DNA of 64,000 nt, from the NCBI RefSeq assembly GCF_019331735.1, contig NZ_JAHBBH010000001.1:62001-126000 (forward strand). Reading direction: 5' to 3'. Source of the stretch: Bifidobacterium miconis (GTDB taxonomy: Bacteria > Actinomycetota > Actinomycetes > Actinomycetales > Bifidobacteriaceae). Made by a program: the position numbers and the translations under genes. Below, in pieces: positions 26,380 through 35,797 of the stretch (positions are counted from its first letter, which is position 1; every line of letters begins with the position of its first letter). A model generated the notes under the pieces. It was not told the DNA's origin. It ran no database searches and was given only the letters and a program-made list of their open reading frames with translations.

Positions 26380-27870
26380 TCACGAGGACCGGCTGATGTT
26401 CAGACGGTACCGTTGGGCCGGATCATCCTGGAATCGCACCGGGGTGACCCGGCCTTCGCGCAGCAGTTCGCGCAGGCCGGCGGTGGCGGCGAGCGGCGTG
26501 AGCTGCAATTCGCGCATGATTTCCTTGGCGCTCATCGCCGAATGGCGTTCCAGCACGGTGGTGATCGCCTTGGACACGTCGCCGGGCGAGCCGAGCCGCG
26601 CGGTGCGCTGCTTGGTGATCGTCATGGTGAACGTGTTGATCGTGTTCACCGTGGTCGCCGGCTCGATGCCGGCCTCGCGCAGGGCGGCGGCGATGCGCTG
26701 GTAGCCGTCGCCGCCCTCCGGGTTCACGTAGCCGCCGCCCGGATACGGGGTCGATTCGAGCAGCGTGAACAGGAACTGGTTGCGGGTCGACTGGAACGGC
26801 GTGCCCGACACCGGATGGGGATCGGTGAGCACGTCGTGCGTGACCGTGCCGTACAGGCCGCCCGGATTGGCGATTTCGATGCGGTCGGTGAACACGTTGA
26901 CGTGCACCTGCGTGCCGCGCGCGTCGGGGGAGTAGTCGCGGTGCGTGAGCGCGTTCGCGATCGCCTCGCGCAGCACGACGGGCGGATAGTCCGGTTTCTT
27001 GGCGCCGATCCAGTGCATCAGCGATTCGACCGTGTCGTCGATCATCACCGGAATCGGCCCGACGATCGACTTGGACGCGACCAGCCGCTCGTCGCCGCGG
27101 AACACGTCGTTGAGACTGGTGCCGGGGAACACGGCGATCGTGACGCCCAGCCGCGGATAGTATTTCTGCGGGTAGCGTCCCAACGCCAGCAATCCGGCGA
27201 GCGTCGGGCGCAGGACCCCGCCGACGTGCGCTTCGTCCGAATCGTCGTGGCGCAGCACCTGCAGGTCCAGCAGCGTGTCGACGTCGCTGCGCCCGGCGAA
27301 CACGTGCGGATGCTGCTCGCGCACCCGTTCCAGCAGACCGGACACGAGCACGGGATCCAAGTCGTCGAGAGCGGCGTTCGGCACGATGTCCAGATCGTAG
27401 GTGGGCTGCAGATGCTCCTCGATGAGACGGTCCACCTCGTACGGGTTCATGTGCCGGTCGCCGTCGCCGGTGCGGATGTACGAGCCGCCGTACGGCCCCT
27501 GCTCGGTCAGATAGCACGGCTTGTCGCGCGGCAGCATTTCGTCCACGCGCGCGAACACGAGGTTCGATCCCTCGAACGGGCAGGTCACGATCGTGGGCCT
27601 GACCGGCGGCGTCATCTTCTCGCACGCCTGGCTGAGCGACTCCTGCATGGCCCGCGCGTTGAATCCCTCGACCGGCGTGAACCCGGCCTTTTCCGACAAT
27701 CCGAGAATGATCCAGCCGCCCGAACCGTTCGAGAACGCGGACAGCGTGTCGGTGATGGTCGACGAGATGCGCCGCTTGCACTCCTTGACCTCGCACTGCT
27801 GCGTGTCGTTGCCGATCAGACGCATCAGTTCGATCAGCTCGGTCATCTTCGCGGTGTAGTCGTCGGTCAT
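26380..27870 (-). CDS. AlbA_2/Schlafen-type ATP-binding regulator
   Basis: 496 aa. N-terminal AlbA_2 (Schlafen-like, formerly 'divergent AAA-4') domain at about 15-140 with VKECKRRISSTITDTLSAFSN and GGWIILGLSE; a middle region; a C-terminal HATPase_c_4 (RecG-like) domain with LREAIANALTHRDYSP near residue 305 and IEIANPGGL; and a winged-helix tail. Such proteins are annotated as RecG-like or transcriptional regulators; the family function is not settled. AAGGAGG lies seven bases before the start. It stands alone, convergent with the ABC exporter. It lacks the phage-defence partners sometimes seen with Schlafen-like proteins, so no defence role can be argued here. Confidence 0.8.
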   Translation of the reverse strand: MTDDYTAKMTELIELMRLIGNDTQQCEVKECKRRISSTITDTLSAFSNGSGGWIILGLSEKAGFTPVEGFNARAMQESLSQACEKMTPPVRPTIVTCPFEGSNLVFARVDEMLPRDKPCYLTEQGPYGGSYIRTGDGDRHMNPYEVDRLIEEHLQPTYDLDIVPNAALDDLDPVLVSGLLERVREQHPHVFAGRSDVDTLLDLQVLRHDDSDEAHVGGVLRPTLAGLLALGRYPQKYYPRLGVTIAVFPGTSLNDVFRGDERLVASKSIVGPIPVMIDDTVESLMHWIGAKKPDYPPVVLREAIANALTHRDYSPDARGTQVHVNVFTDRIEIANPGGLYGTVTHDVLTDPHPVSGTPFQSTRNQFLFTLLESTPYPGGGYVNPEGGDGYQRIAAALREAGIEPATTVNTINTFTMTITKQRTARLGSPGDVSKAITTVLERHSAMSAKEIMRELQLTPLAATAGLRELLREGRVTPVRFQDDPAQRYRLNISRSS

Positions 27871-27947
27871 GGGCCTGCCTCCTTGACACCATTGTGCCGC
27901 AGCGCGGGCCGCCATACCGCCGGTTCATGGAGAATTCACATAGAGGA

Positions 27948-27979
27948 AAGGCTTCCCGCCGTAATCGACGGGAAGCCTT
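27948..27979. terminator. Hairpin in the 346-base gap after pbuX
   Basis: 11-bp perfect stem AAGGCTTCCCG/CGGGAAGCCTT with a 10-base loop. It is downstream of the minus-strand permease gene. The rest of the gap (27871-28216) holds a REP-like element and tandem repeats and no gene. Confidence 0.6.
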
Positions 27980-28040
27980 GGGATGGTGATTATGACTGGT
28001 GCCTTGTCGGTTGCAATGCGATGGGTTTGACTACCCCTCA

Positions 28041-28074
28041 GTCACTTCGTGACAGCTCCCCTGACAAGGGGAGC
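28041..28074. repeat. REP-like double hairpin
   Basis: Two adjacent dyads: GTCAC-TTC-GTGAC (28041-28053) and GCTCCCCT-GACA-AGGGGAGC (28055-28074). Pairs of this kind recur as extragenic repeats in gut Gram-positive genomes from memory; copy number in this genome cannot be seen from the window. Confidence 0.5.
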
Positions 28075-28159
28075 CGAGAATGCAACCGAGCACTGGTTAT
28101 GTGCGGCGGATCATATCCGTTTATTTCCCGCTGCGAACAGCGAGACCGTGTGTTATTTT

Positions 28160-28226
28160 CGCTCTTCGCCGCGAGGCTGTGCTTACTGTTCCGCGCTCTT
28201 CGCCGCGAGGCTGTGCTTACTGTTCC
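28160..28226. repeat. Tandem 33-bp repeat covering the 3' end of pbuX
   Basis: Two identical 33-base units (28160-28192 and 28194-28226) spaced by one base. The second contains the pbuX stop (28217-28219, minus strand), so the first is a duplicated gene end lying just downstream. A hairpin CCTCGCTGC-GA-GCAGCGAGG (28225-28244) adjoins. Confidence 0.75.
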
Positions 28227-29563
28227 TCGCTGCGAGCAGCGAGGAAGTGCTCCTCGCTCGGCAGGACGGCGTTGAGGATGACGGCGACGACGAAGGCGAC
28301 GGCGATGCAGTTCGAGGCGAAGATCTGCTGGAACAGGGCCGGGAACTGGCTGAAGATGTCGCTCACCTGCGTGAAGCCGATGCCGATCGTGAGGCTCAGC
28401 GCGGCGATGGTGATGTTGCGCTGCGAGAAGCCCGCTTCGGCGATCATCTGGAAGCCGGAGAGGATGATGTTGCCGAACATCATGATCGTGCAGCCGCCGA
28501 GCACGGCCTGCGGCAGCGAGTTGAACACCTCGGCGATGGCAGGCACGAAGCTCGCCAGCACGAGGATCAGACCGCCGGAGAGGATCACCTTGCGGTTGAC
28601 GACCTTGGTCATGGCCACGAGTCCGATGTTCTGCGCGAACGAGGTCAGCGGCAGGCAGCCGAACAGGCCGGACACGGAGGAGATCAGGCCGTCGCCGGCG
28701 ATCGCGCCGGCGGTTTCGCGTTCGGTGGGCTGGCGGTTCAGGCCGACCTTGGTCAGCGCGGCGGTGTCGCCGAGCACCTCGACCGAGGAAACGACGTAGA
28801 GCAGGCCGAGCGAGATGATCGAACCCCAGTCGAACGTCGGCTTGAACGGCATGAACTGCGGCAGGGAGACGATGGCGAGGTTCTGGAAGCCGGAGAAGTC
28901 GACCTTGCCCATGGCGATCGCGACCACGTAGCCCACGACGAGGCCGAACAGCACGGACAGCTGCTTGGCGGTGCCTTTCATGAGCAGCTGGAACGCGAGG
29001 CAGGCCACGAGCGAGATCAGGCCGAGCGTCAGGTTCTGCCAGCTGCCGAAGTCCTTGGCGCCCGAACCGCCGCCGAACGAGGTCGCGCCGACGTTGAGCA
29101 GCGAGAAGCCGATCGACGTGACGACGATCGCGGAGACGATCGGCGGCACGAACCGGCGCCAGTACTTGGCCGTCAGGCCCAGCACGAGCTCGAGCAGGCC
29201 GCCGACCATCACCGCGCCGACGACCGCACCGTATCCCTTGTCGGCGCTGATCGCGACGGCCGCGGCGACGTAGGTGAACGAGATGCCGGTGACCATCGGA
29301 AGCCTCGAACCGATGAGCCATGCGCCGTACAGCTGCAGGCAGGTGCCCAGACCCGCGACCAAGAGGCCGGCCTGGATGATCGCCGCGGACTGGGCGGCGT
29401 CCATCTTCGCGGCCGAGGCGACGATGAAGATCGGGGCGAGGTTCGCCACGAACATGGCCATGACGTGCTGCAGGCCGAACGGGATGCCCTTCCAGAACGA
29501 AACGGGCGCGTCGAGGCTGCTCAGCGCCTCGAACGAGACGGCTTCGGATTGCTTCTTAGACAA
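28217..29563 (-). CDS. pbuX: Xanthine permease (NCS2/NAT family)
   Basis: Proton-coupled uptake of xanthine through the cytoplasmic membrane. 448 aa, about 14 helices. The NAT signature QNIGLVAMTKVVNR is present near residue 296, and the SSVEVLGDTAALT segment carries the conserved acid of helix 8. The gene follows xpt by 33 bases on the same strand, the classic xpt-pbuX purine salvage pair. Uric acid or uracil transport are alternatives within the family, but the xpt neighbour favours xanthine. The last dozen codons lie in a hairpin/tandem-repeat region, giving an unusual charged tail EEHFLAARSEEQ. Confidence 0.9.
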   Translation of the reverse strand: MSKKQSEAVSFEALSSLDAPVSFWKGIPFGLQHVMAMFVANLAPIFIVASAAKMDAAQSAAIIQAGLLVAGLGTCLQLYGAWLIGSRLPMVTGISFTYVAAAVAISADKGYGAVVGAVMVGGLLELVLGLTAKYWRRFVPPIVSAIVVTSIGFSLLNVGATSFGGGSGAKDFGSWQNLTLGLISLVACLAFQLLMKGTAKQLSVLFGLVVGYVVAIAMGKVDFSGFQNLAIVSLPQFMPFKPTFDWGSIISLGLLYVVSSVEVLGDTAALTKVGLNRQPTERETAGAIAGDGLISSVSGLFGCLPLTSFAQNIGLVAMTKVVNRKVILSGGLILVLASFVPAIAEVFNSLPQAVLGGCTIMMFGNIILSGFQMIAEAGFSQRNITIAALSLTIGIGFTQVSDIFSQFPALFQQIFASNCIAVAFVVAVILNAVLPSEEHFLAARSEEQ

Positions 29564-29596
29564 TGGGTTCCTCTCTTCCTGTTCTTCTCTTGGGGA

Positions 29597-30178
29597 TCAG
29601 TGACGGAACTCGATCTCGCCGGTTTTCGGATCCATCGACTCGACGATCGCGAGCGAATCCACGTCGTAGCCCTCCTCGCGCAGCTGGTCGCCGCCGCCCT
29701 GGAAGCCCTTTTCCACGGCGATGCCGATGCCCTCGACGGTCGCGCCCGCATGCTTGCAGATGTCGATCAGGCCGTGCAGCGCCTTGCCGTTGGCGAGGAA
29801 GTCGTCGATGAGCAGCACGTGGTCCTCGGGGCCGAGGTACTTGCGGGAGACGATCACCGGAAACTCGCGCTGCTTGGTGAACGAGTACACGGTCGTCACG
29901 TACTGGTCGCCGTCGAGGTTGATCGACTGCGCCTTCTTGGCGAACACGACCGGCACGTTGCCGAAATGGCGGGCCGCGACGCACGCCATGCCGATACCGG
30001 ATGCCTCGATGGTGAGGATTTTGGTAATGTTTTTGCCGGCGAAATGCTCGGCCCACGCCGCGCCCATCGCGTCGTAGAGCGCCACGTCGCACTGGTGGTT
30101 CAGGAAAGCGTCGACCTTGAGCACGTTGCCTTCCTTGACGGTTCCTTCCTTGCGGATGCGTTCCTCGAGTTCCTTCAT
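29597..30178 (-). CDS. xpt: Xanthine phosphoribosyltransferase
   Basis: Converts xanthine plus PRPP to XMP, which GuaA then aminates to GMP. 193 aa, standard length. Start [29 protein letters not shown] is typical of Xpt, and the PRPP loop [13 protein letters not shown] is at 121-133. AAAGGGG precedes the ATG at 30178. First gene of the xpt-pbuX pair and divergent from the acyltransferase gene across 136 bases. I looked for a purine riboswitch in that short leader and saw no candidate. Confidence 0.95.
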   Translation of the reverse strand: MKELEERIRKEGTVKEGNVLKVDAFLNHQCDVALYDAMGAAWAEHFAGKNITKILTIEASGIGMACVAARHFGNVPVVFAKKAQSINLDGDQYVTTVYSFTKQREFPVIVSRKYLGPEDHVLLIDDFLANGKALHGLIDICKHAGATVEGIGIAVEKGFQGGGDQLREEGYDVDSLAIVESMDPKTGEIEFRH

Positions 30179-30314
30179 ACAACCCCTTTTGCGTTGCGTT
30201 CGGCCAGTAATGACAAATGGCCAGTTTACGCCGTGCAGATGACCTCGAACCGGTTGGCTGAGCCGTCGCGCAAGGCCGGCCGGGATGTGTCTCGGGGTGT
30301 CGTAGTATTGCGGG

Positions 30315-32222
30315 GTGATGGAAACAGAACAGCAGGAAACGGTGCGGCAGCAGGGGCAGCCGCAGACCCCGGCCCGTGCGCGGTACCGCAGCATGGACGG
30401 CATCAAGGGACTCGCCCTCATCGGCATCATCTGGTATCACCTTTCGCCCCTTTCGCTGCACGGCGGATTCGTGGGCGTGGACATGTTCTTCACGGTCTCC
30501 GGCTTCCTGCTGGGCCTGAGTTTGTTGCGCGAATGCATCGCGCGAGGCGCCGTCGACGTGAAGCGCTTCTACCTGCGCCGCATCGTGCGCCTGTGGCCGG
30601 CCATGGCGTTCATGGTCGCCGCGACCGTCTCGCTCGACTACCTGTTCGACCGCGACGCGCTGGTGGGCATCGCCGGCAAAAGCATCGCGGCCGTCACCTT
30701 TACGTCAAACTGGTACGAGATCTTCACCGGCGGCAGCTATTTCGCCTCCACGTCGCCCCAGCCGCTGCGCCACCTGTGGTTCGTGGCCTTGCTCGCGCAG
30801 GTGACGATCGTGCTGCCGTGGCTGGTGATGCTGGTGCGCAAGACGGTGCCCGAACGGCTCCGCGTCGCCGTGCCGCTCGGCATCGCCGTGGTGTCCGCGC
30901 TGCTCATGTGGGTGCTGTACCGGCCCGATGCGGACCCGACCCGTGTGTACTTCGGCACCGACACGCACTGCTTCGGCATCATGTTCGGTTTGGCGCTGGC
31001 ATGGCTCGTGATCGAATCCCAGCGTTTCGCATGGCCGATGTCCGACGCGGCGAGGCGGGTCGCCCCGTGGCTGGCCACCGTCGCGATGGTGTGGCTGATC
31101 GTGCTGATGATGCGCGTCGATCAGGACGCGTCCGCCTTCCGCGGCGGACTGCTGACCGCGGCCGTGCTGTCCGTGGTGCTGCTGGCAGGCAGCATCACCT
31201 CCGATTCGTGGATGGAAGACCTGTTCGTCTGGCGGCCGCTGGCGCTGCTGGGACGCTACTCGTACGGCATCTACCTGTGGCATTGGCCGCTGTTCCTGAT
31301 GTTCCAGTCGCTGCTGCCCGGTTGGCGCGGCCGCGGCATGTGGCTGATCCGCCTGCTGGCGCTCGTGTGCGCCGGGGCGATGACCGCGCTCTCTTGGTGG
31401 CTGGTCGAACGTCCGCTCGCCCTGCTCATCGACCCGTCGAAGAAGACGGACAGGGACGGCCGCAAGCTGTTCGGCGTGGACCCGTCCGTGGCCCGCATCG
31501 TCGTCGCCGTGCCGCTGGTCATCGCGCTCGTCGTCGGCTGCGTGTTCGGCTATCGCAACGCTCCCGCCAAGTCCAGCGTTCAGCAGATGCTCGAAACCAA
31601 CCAAAGCGTGCTCGACCAGCAGGCGCACAAGCGCGCGTCCGACGCCAAGGCCGCCGCCGAGGCGAAGCGCCGCGCCGCCGAGGAAGCGAAACGGCGTGAG
31701 CAGGCCAAGGCCGAAGCCGAAAAGACGCTGACCGGCGACCAGGTCACCGTGGTCGGCGATTCGGTGACCGTCGGCTCGTCCCCGGCGCTCAACGACCTGC
31801 TGCCAGGCGTCGTCATCGACGCGAAGGTCTCGCGCTTCGTGCGCGACGCGCCCGGCATCATCGCCAACCTCAAGGCTCAGGGCCAGCTGCGCAAGTACGT
31901 CGTCGTCTCGCTCAACACAAACGGCACCGTCACCCCGCAGGACTACGAGGACATCGCGGCCGCGGCGGGCGACGGCCACGTGCTCGTCATCGTCAACGGC
32001 TACGGCGACCGCACGTGGATTCCCACGGCGAATCAGGCCGCGGCCGACTACGTGCGCGCGCATCCGTCGAGCGCGACCATCGCCGACTGGAACGGCGCGA
32101 TCGGCGCGCACACGGACATGCTCACCAGCGACGGCATCCACCCGGAGCCGGAAGGCCAGAAACTGTACGCGCAGATCGTCAAGGACGCGATCGTCGGCTG
32201 GATCGCCGACCACGCCGACTGA
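30315..32222 (+). CDS. OatA-like membrane acyltransferase with SGNH domain
   Basis: 635 aa. N-terminal acyltransferase-3 domain of about ten helices (about 30-420; [20 protein letters not shown] carries the conserved His), an Ala/Lys/Glu-rich coiled stretch (about 445-478), and a C-terminal extracytoplasmic SGNH domain with GDSVTVGSS (nucleophile Ser near 482) and [10 protein letters not shown] (catalytic Asp/His). This fusion is that of OatA, which O-acetylates peptidoglycan; other glycans are possible. TAGTAT (30303-30308) ends six bases before a GTG at 30315, suggesting a leaderless GTG start; an ATG follows at 30318. Confers lysozyme resistance in relatives. Confidence 0.88.
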   Translation: MMETEQQETVRQQGQPQTPARARYRSMDGIKGLALIGIIWYHLSPLSLHGGFVGVDMFFTVSGFLLGLSLLRECIARGAVDVKRFYLRRIVRLWPAMAFMVAATVSLDYLFDRDALVGIAGKSIAAVTFTSNWYEIFTGGSYFASTSPQPLRHLWFVALLAQVTIVLPWLVMLVRKTVPERLRVAVPLGIAVVSALLMWVLYRPDADPTRVYFGTDTHCFGIMFGLALAWLVIESQRFAWPMSDAARRVAPWLATVAMVWLIVLMMRVDQDASAFRGGLLTAAVLSVVLLAGSITSDSWMEDLFVWRPLALLGRYSYGIYLWHWPLFLMFQSLLPGWRGRGMWLIRLLALVCAGAMTALSWWLVERPLALLIDPSKKTDRDGRKLFGVDPSVARIVVAVPLVIALVVGCVFGYRNAPAKSSVQQMLETNQSVLDQQAHKRASDAKAAAEAKRRAAEEAKRREQAKAEAEKTLTGDQVTVVGDSVTVGSSPALNDLLPGVVIDAKVSRFVRDAPGIIANLKAQGQLRKYVVVSLNTNGTVTPQDYEDIAAAAGDGHVLVIVNGYGDRTWIPTANQAAADYVRAHPSSATIADWNGAIGAHTDMLTSDGIHPEPEGQKLYAQIVKDAIVGWIADHAD

Positions 32223-32290
32223 TCGCACGGCCTGCGGCGGCCGTCGGCTGCGGACGGCGTCGCTGACCGCAACATATGGTAGACAAGTAG

Positions 32291-32344
32291 GGCCGCGGGC
32301 AACCCCGCGGACAGACGGACACGGGCCCGCAGCGCGCGGGCCCG
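32291..32344. terminator. GC-rich hairpins between acyltransferase and pcrA
   Basis: CCGCGGG-CAA-CCCCGCGG (about 32293-32310) and CGGGCCCGC-N5-GCGGGCCCG (32322-32344) follow the acyltransferase stop. They could end that transcript or lie in the pcrA leader. Confidence 0.45.
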
Positions 32345-32376
32345 GACACAAGAAGCCAAGAAGCAAGGGGAGTAGC

Positions 32377-35142
32377 GTGCAGCAGGATCCGGACCTCATC
32401 GCAAGAACCGCGAACGAACTCGTCGGCGACCTCAACCCGCAGCAGGCCGAAGCCGTCCAATACCGAGGCCCCGCCCTGCTCATCGGCGCGGGCGCCGGCT
32501 CGGGCAAGACCCGCGTGCTCACGCGGCGCATCGCCTACATCCTCAGCCAATTCGGCGCGTGGCCGAGCCAGATCCTCGCCATCACGTTCACCAACAAGGC
32601 CGCCGCCGAAATGCGCGAACGTCTTTCCGCCCTCATCGGCCCCGTCGCCGAACGCATGTGGGTGTCGACCTTCCACTCGGCCTGCGTGCGCATCCTGCGC
32701 CGCGACGGCAAGTCCATCGGACTCGACTCCGGCTTCTCGATCTACGACACGGCCGACTGCGAACGGCTCGTCAAGCTCATCGCCGCCGACCTCAACATCG
32801 ACGTCAAGCGCTACACGCCGCGCGCGATCCTCTCGCGCATCTCCGACTACAAGAACAACCTCGAAGGCTGGCAGGACAAGCTGCGCGAGCAGGCGCCCGA
32901 CTACCGTCCCGGCCAGCGCGGCTACCAAATCGGCAACCCGGGCAACGCGGAGGCGCTGTACGCGATTGTCTACGCCGAATACCAGCATCGTCTCGCCGCC
33001 GCGAACGCCGTCGACTTCGACGACCTGATCGGACGCACCGTCGAACTGCTGCGGCGCGATCCGGCCGTCGCCGACTACTACCGCCACAAGTTCCGCTACA
33101 TCCTCGTCGACGAGTATCAGGACACCAACCACGCGCAGTACGTGCTCATCCGCGAACTCGCCGGCGTGGACGCGGCCAAGGGCGCGCCGGCACCGGCGAA
33201 CATGCCGTACGCCGGGCGCGAGGGGCAGGCGTGGATCACCGTCGTCGGCGACTCCGACCAGTCGATCTACGCGTTCCGCGGCGCCGACATCCGCAACATC
33301 CAGGACTTCGAGCAGGACTTCCCCAATGCGAAGACCATCATGCTCGAACAGAACTACCGTTCCACTCAGACCATCCTCGACGCGGCGAACGCGGTCATCG
33401 CCCACAACGAGGGACGCAAGCCGAAGAAGCTGTGGACCGCGCTCGGCAAGGGCGAGCCGATCGTCGGCTACGCGGCCGACAACGCGCAACAGGAAGCCGC
33501 TTGGATCGCCGGCGAAATCGCGCGCCTGCACGGCGAGGAGAACATCGGCTACTCCGACATGGCGATCATGTACCGCGCCAACGCGCAGTCGCGCTCGCTC
33601 GAGGAGGCGCTCATCAACGCCGGGCTGCCGTACCAGCTTGTCGGCGGCACGCGCTTCTACGAACGCCGCGAAATCAAGGATGCGATCGCCTATCTGCAGG
33701 GCATCGTCAACCCGGCCGACGACGTGAACATGCGGCGCATCCTCAATGTGCCCAAGCGCGGCCTCGGCGCCCGGGCCGAGGCGATCGTCGCCGGATACGC
33801 CGAAACGAACGCGATCCCGTTCTACGCGGCCATCGAGCGCCTCGACTCGATCGAGGGCGTGCCCACGCGCACCGCCAACCAGCTGCGCGCCTTCCGCGAC
33901 CTCATGGACGGGCTGCGCAAGTTCGCCGCCGACCCGGCCAACCGTCCGAGCGACATCGTGGCCGAGGTGCTCTCCAAGTCCGGGCTGCTCGACGAACTGA
34001 AGAAATCCGAAGACCCGCAGGACGCCTCGCGCGTGGAAAACCTGTCGCAGCTGCAGTCCGTGGCCGCCGAATTCGAACAGAACACGCCCGACGCGACGCT
34101 CGCCGGATTCCTCGAGACCACCGCGCTCGTCGCGGACTCCGACCAGCTGCCGGGAGAAGGCGAGGACTCCGGCAAAGTGACGCTCATGACCCTGCACACC
34201 GCCAAGGGCCTCGAATACCCGGTCGTATTTTTGACCGGCATGGAACAGGGCACGTTCCCGCACTCGCGCGCCATGGAGGACGCGAGCGAACTGTCCGAAG
34301 AGCGCCGTCTCGCCTACGTGGGCATCACGCGCGCCAAGCGGCGGCTGTACGTGACGCGCGCGGCCGTGCGCGCCCAGTGGGGACAGGCCAACGAGATGAT
34401 GCCCAGCCAGTTCCTCGACGAGATTCCCGACGGTCTGATCGATTGGAAGCGCCGCGAGGCCGGCGTGGAGCGCATGCGTGCGAACTGGTCGAACGGCGGG
34501 TTCGACGACGACGAGTTCGGCGGATGGGGCGACGACGACTTCGGCGGCACGACATACGGCGGTTCGGCGTACGGTTCCGGCTCGCGCGGGGGATCGTACG
34601 GATCCTCGTCCTCGTACGGATCGTACGGATCGACCGGCTCGACGTACGGATCGTCGTCGTACGGTTCCTCCTACGGTTCGTCCGATTCCGGATACGGTTC
34701 GTCGTACGGATCGGGGACGCGGCGATTCGGCGCGAATGCCGGTTCACGCTCCCGCAGCGGTTCCGGCACCGGATCGCGGTCGGGCTCCTCCTCGAACGGT
34801 CGTTCCGGCTACGGCTCCCGCTCGTACGGCTCGTCCGGCTCCTCGTACGGCTACGGTTCCGGCTCGGGATCGTCGTCGCGCAGCGGCCGCGTCACCACGC
34901 GCCGCGTCGCGCCGAAAGCCGCCGGCTCGTCGTCCGCGGCGGGCAGCGCGGGCACGCCGCGCGACAACGGCCTGAACATCGCCGATTTCCACGTCGGCGA
35001 CCGCATCACGCACGACATGTACGGCCTCGGCACCATCGTCGACACGCTCGACAAGGGGCCCAAGTCGGTCATCACCGTCGATTTCGGATCGGCGGGCACC
35101 AAGCGGCTCATGCTCAACCGTGCTCCTATCGAAAAGCTCTGA
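32377..35142 (+). CDS. pcrA: ATP-dependent DNA helicase PcrA/UvrD with Gly/Ser/Tyr-rich linker
   Basis: 3'-5' SF1A helicase for nucleotide excision repair and removal of replication/transcription blocks. 921 aa. Motif I GAGAGSGKT at 37-45, motif II LVDEYQDT near 243-250, QSIYAFRGAD (motif III), QNYRSTQTI (IV), LMTLHTAKGLEYPVVF (V) and VGITRAKRRLY (VI) are all intact. After the core, residues about 716-862 are a low-complexity stretch made of repeated YGS/YGSS units and then Arg/Ser. Residues 863-921 form the C-terminal Tudor-like RNA-polymerase-binding region (VGDRITHDMYGLGTIV). The family usually has a much shorter linker here. GTG start with AGGGGAG upstream. The stop lies in the loop of an 18-bp hairpin. 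Confidence 0.95.
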   Translation: MQQDPDLIARTANELVGDLNPQQAEAVQYRGPALLIGAGAGSGKTRVLTRRIAYILSQFGAWPSQILAITFTNKAAAEMRERLSALIGPVAERMWVSTFHSACVRILRRDGKSIGLDSGFSIYDTADCERLVKLIAADLNIDVKRYTPRAILSRISDYKNNLEGWQDKLREQAPDYRPGQRGYQIGNPGNAEALYAIVYAEYQHRLAAANAVDFDDLIGRTVELLRRDPAVADYYRHKFRYILVDEYQDTNHAQYVLIRELAGVDAAKGAPAPANMPYAGREGQAWITVVGDSDQSIYAFRGADIRNIQDFEQDFPNAKTIMLEQNYRSTQTILDAANAVIAHNEGRKPKKLWTALGKGEPIVGYAADNAQQEAAWIAGEIARLHGEENIGYSDMAIMYRANAQSRSLEEALINAGLPYQLVGGTRFYERREIKDAIAYLQGIVNPADDVNMRRILNVPKRGLGARAEAIVAGYAETNAIPFYAAIERLDSIEGVPTRTANQLRAFRDLMDGLRKFAADPANRPSDIVAEVLSKSGLLDELKKSEDPQDASRVENLSQLQSVAAEFEQNTPDATLAGFLETTALVADSDQLPGEGEDSGKVTLMTLHTAKGLEYPVVFLTGMEQGTFPHSRAMEDASELSEERRLAYVGITRAKRRLYVTRAAVRAQWGQANEMMPSQFLDEIPDGLIDWKRREAGVERMRANWSNGGFDDDEFGGWGDDDFGGTTYGGSAYGSGSRGGSYGSSSSYGSYGSTGSTYGSSSYGSSYGSSDSGYGSSYGSGTRRFGANAGSRSRSGSGTGSRSGSSSNGRSGYGSRSYGSSGSSYGYGSGSGSSSRSGRVTTRRVAPKAAGSSSAAGSAGTPRDNGLNIADFHVGDRITHDMYGLGTIVDTLDKGPKSVITVDFGSAGTKRLMLNRAPIEKL

Positions 35143-35267
35143 CGAGCTTTTCGATAGGAGCCTTCGCGGCACAGCCGCTCACTTCGCCTACGGACAGTCC
35201 GCTGGACTGTCCGCTTGACGGCTCAGCTATCGAAAAGCTCTGACGAGTTTTTTGAGGGGAGCCTTCG
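35122..35267. repeat. Hairpin around the pcrA stop and a 101-base-spaced duplicate
   Basis: Arms 35122-35139 and 35144-35161 are perfect 18-bp complements with a TGAC loop containing the pcrA TGA. A partial copy of this gene end recurs 101 bases later (35126-35166 versus 35227-35267; the first 21 bases are identical). Between them are hairpins GCGGC-ACA-GCCGC (35166-35178) and CGGACAGTCC-GCT-GGACTGTCCG (35191-35213). The block acts as terminator and looks like a composite extragenic repeat. Confidence 0.8.
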
Positions 35268-35378
35268 TGGGGGAGGGCTGTATCGGAAAGAGCGGAAAAA
35301 GTCAAGTCTTGTTTTTCTGATTTGCCGCTGGCATAATCTGCACAGTTCACGGGAAACAGAAAGTTACGAGAGGAAGAC

Positions 35379-35786
35379 ATGACCCGCAAACTGTTCGTCA
35401 CCCTGCCCGCCATCGTGCTCGGCGCGCTCATCGCCGTCGCCCCGCAGACCTTCGCCTACGTGTGCAAGGTCGAGGACGGCATGAAAATGGCCTGCCACTA
35501 CACCGCGCAGGCCGCGCTCGGCATCGGCGTCGTCATCGCGCTGCTCGGCGTGATCGGCCTGTTCGTCGAGCCCAAGGTCCGCGCCGGCCTCAACATCGCC
35601 GTCGCACTGAACGCGCTGCTCGCCGTCGCCGTGCCGACCGTGCTCATCGGCGTGTGCAAGGGCGCGATGATGCACTGCCACATGGTCACCCTGCCGACGC
35701 TCATCGTGCTCGGCGCGCTTGCCGTCGTCTTCGCGGCGATCGCCGTGCGGCTGGACCTGACCGGCGCGAAGAACGCGGGACGCTGA
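35379..35786 (+). CDS. DUF4418 family membrane protein
   Basis: 135 aa with four hydrophobic segments (about 5-25, 43-62, 70-92, 103-122). Conserved cysteines sit in the outside loops: KVEDGMKMACHYT and VCKGAMMHCHMVT, the recognisable DUF4418 pattern. AGAGGAAG lies upstream of the ATG. It is followed after 11 bases by an FtsX-like permease and then an ATPase, a frequent context of DUF4418, so it is probably an accessory membrane subunit. The Cys/Met/His-rich loops could bind metal, but function is unknown. Confidence 0.8.
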   Translation: MTRKLFVTLPAIVLGALIAVAPQTFAYVCKVEDGMKMACHYTAQAALGIGVVIALLGVIGLFVEPKVRAGLNIAVALNALLAVAVPTVLIGVCKGAMMHCHMVTLPTLIVLGALAVVFAAIAVRLDLTGAKNAGR

Positions 35787-35797
35787 GGATTCCGGCC

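Noticed and set aside
26380..27870. Defence system around the Schlafen-like AlbA_2 protein
   Set aside because: No nuclease, toxin, reverse transcriptase, restriction or phage gene is adjacent; neighbours are an exporter and purine salvage genes.
28041..28244. CRISPR-like array
   Set aside because: Only two tandem 33-bp units with a one-base gap, no unique spacers and no cas genes.
30179..30314. Purine/xanthine riboswitch upstream of xpt
   Set aside because: The leader between xpt and the divergent gene is only 136 bases and shows neither the purine aptamer core nor a terminator/antiterminator pair.
28049..31699. 1216-codon open frame covering pbuX, xpt and part of the acyltransferase
   Set aside because: It crosses three clear genes in non-coding frames and is full of Arg/Asp/His repeats typical of GC-rich shadow frames.
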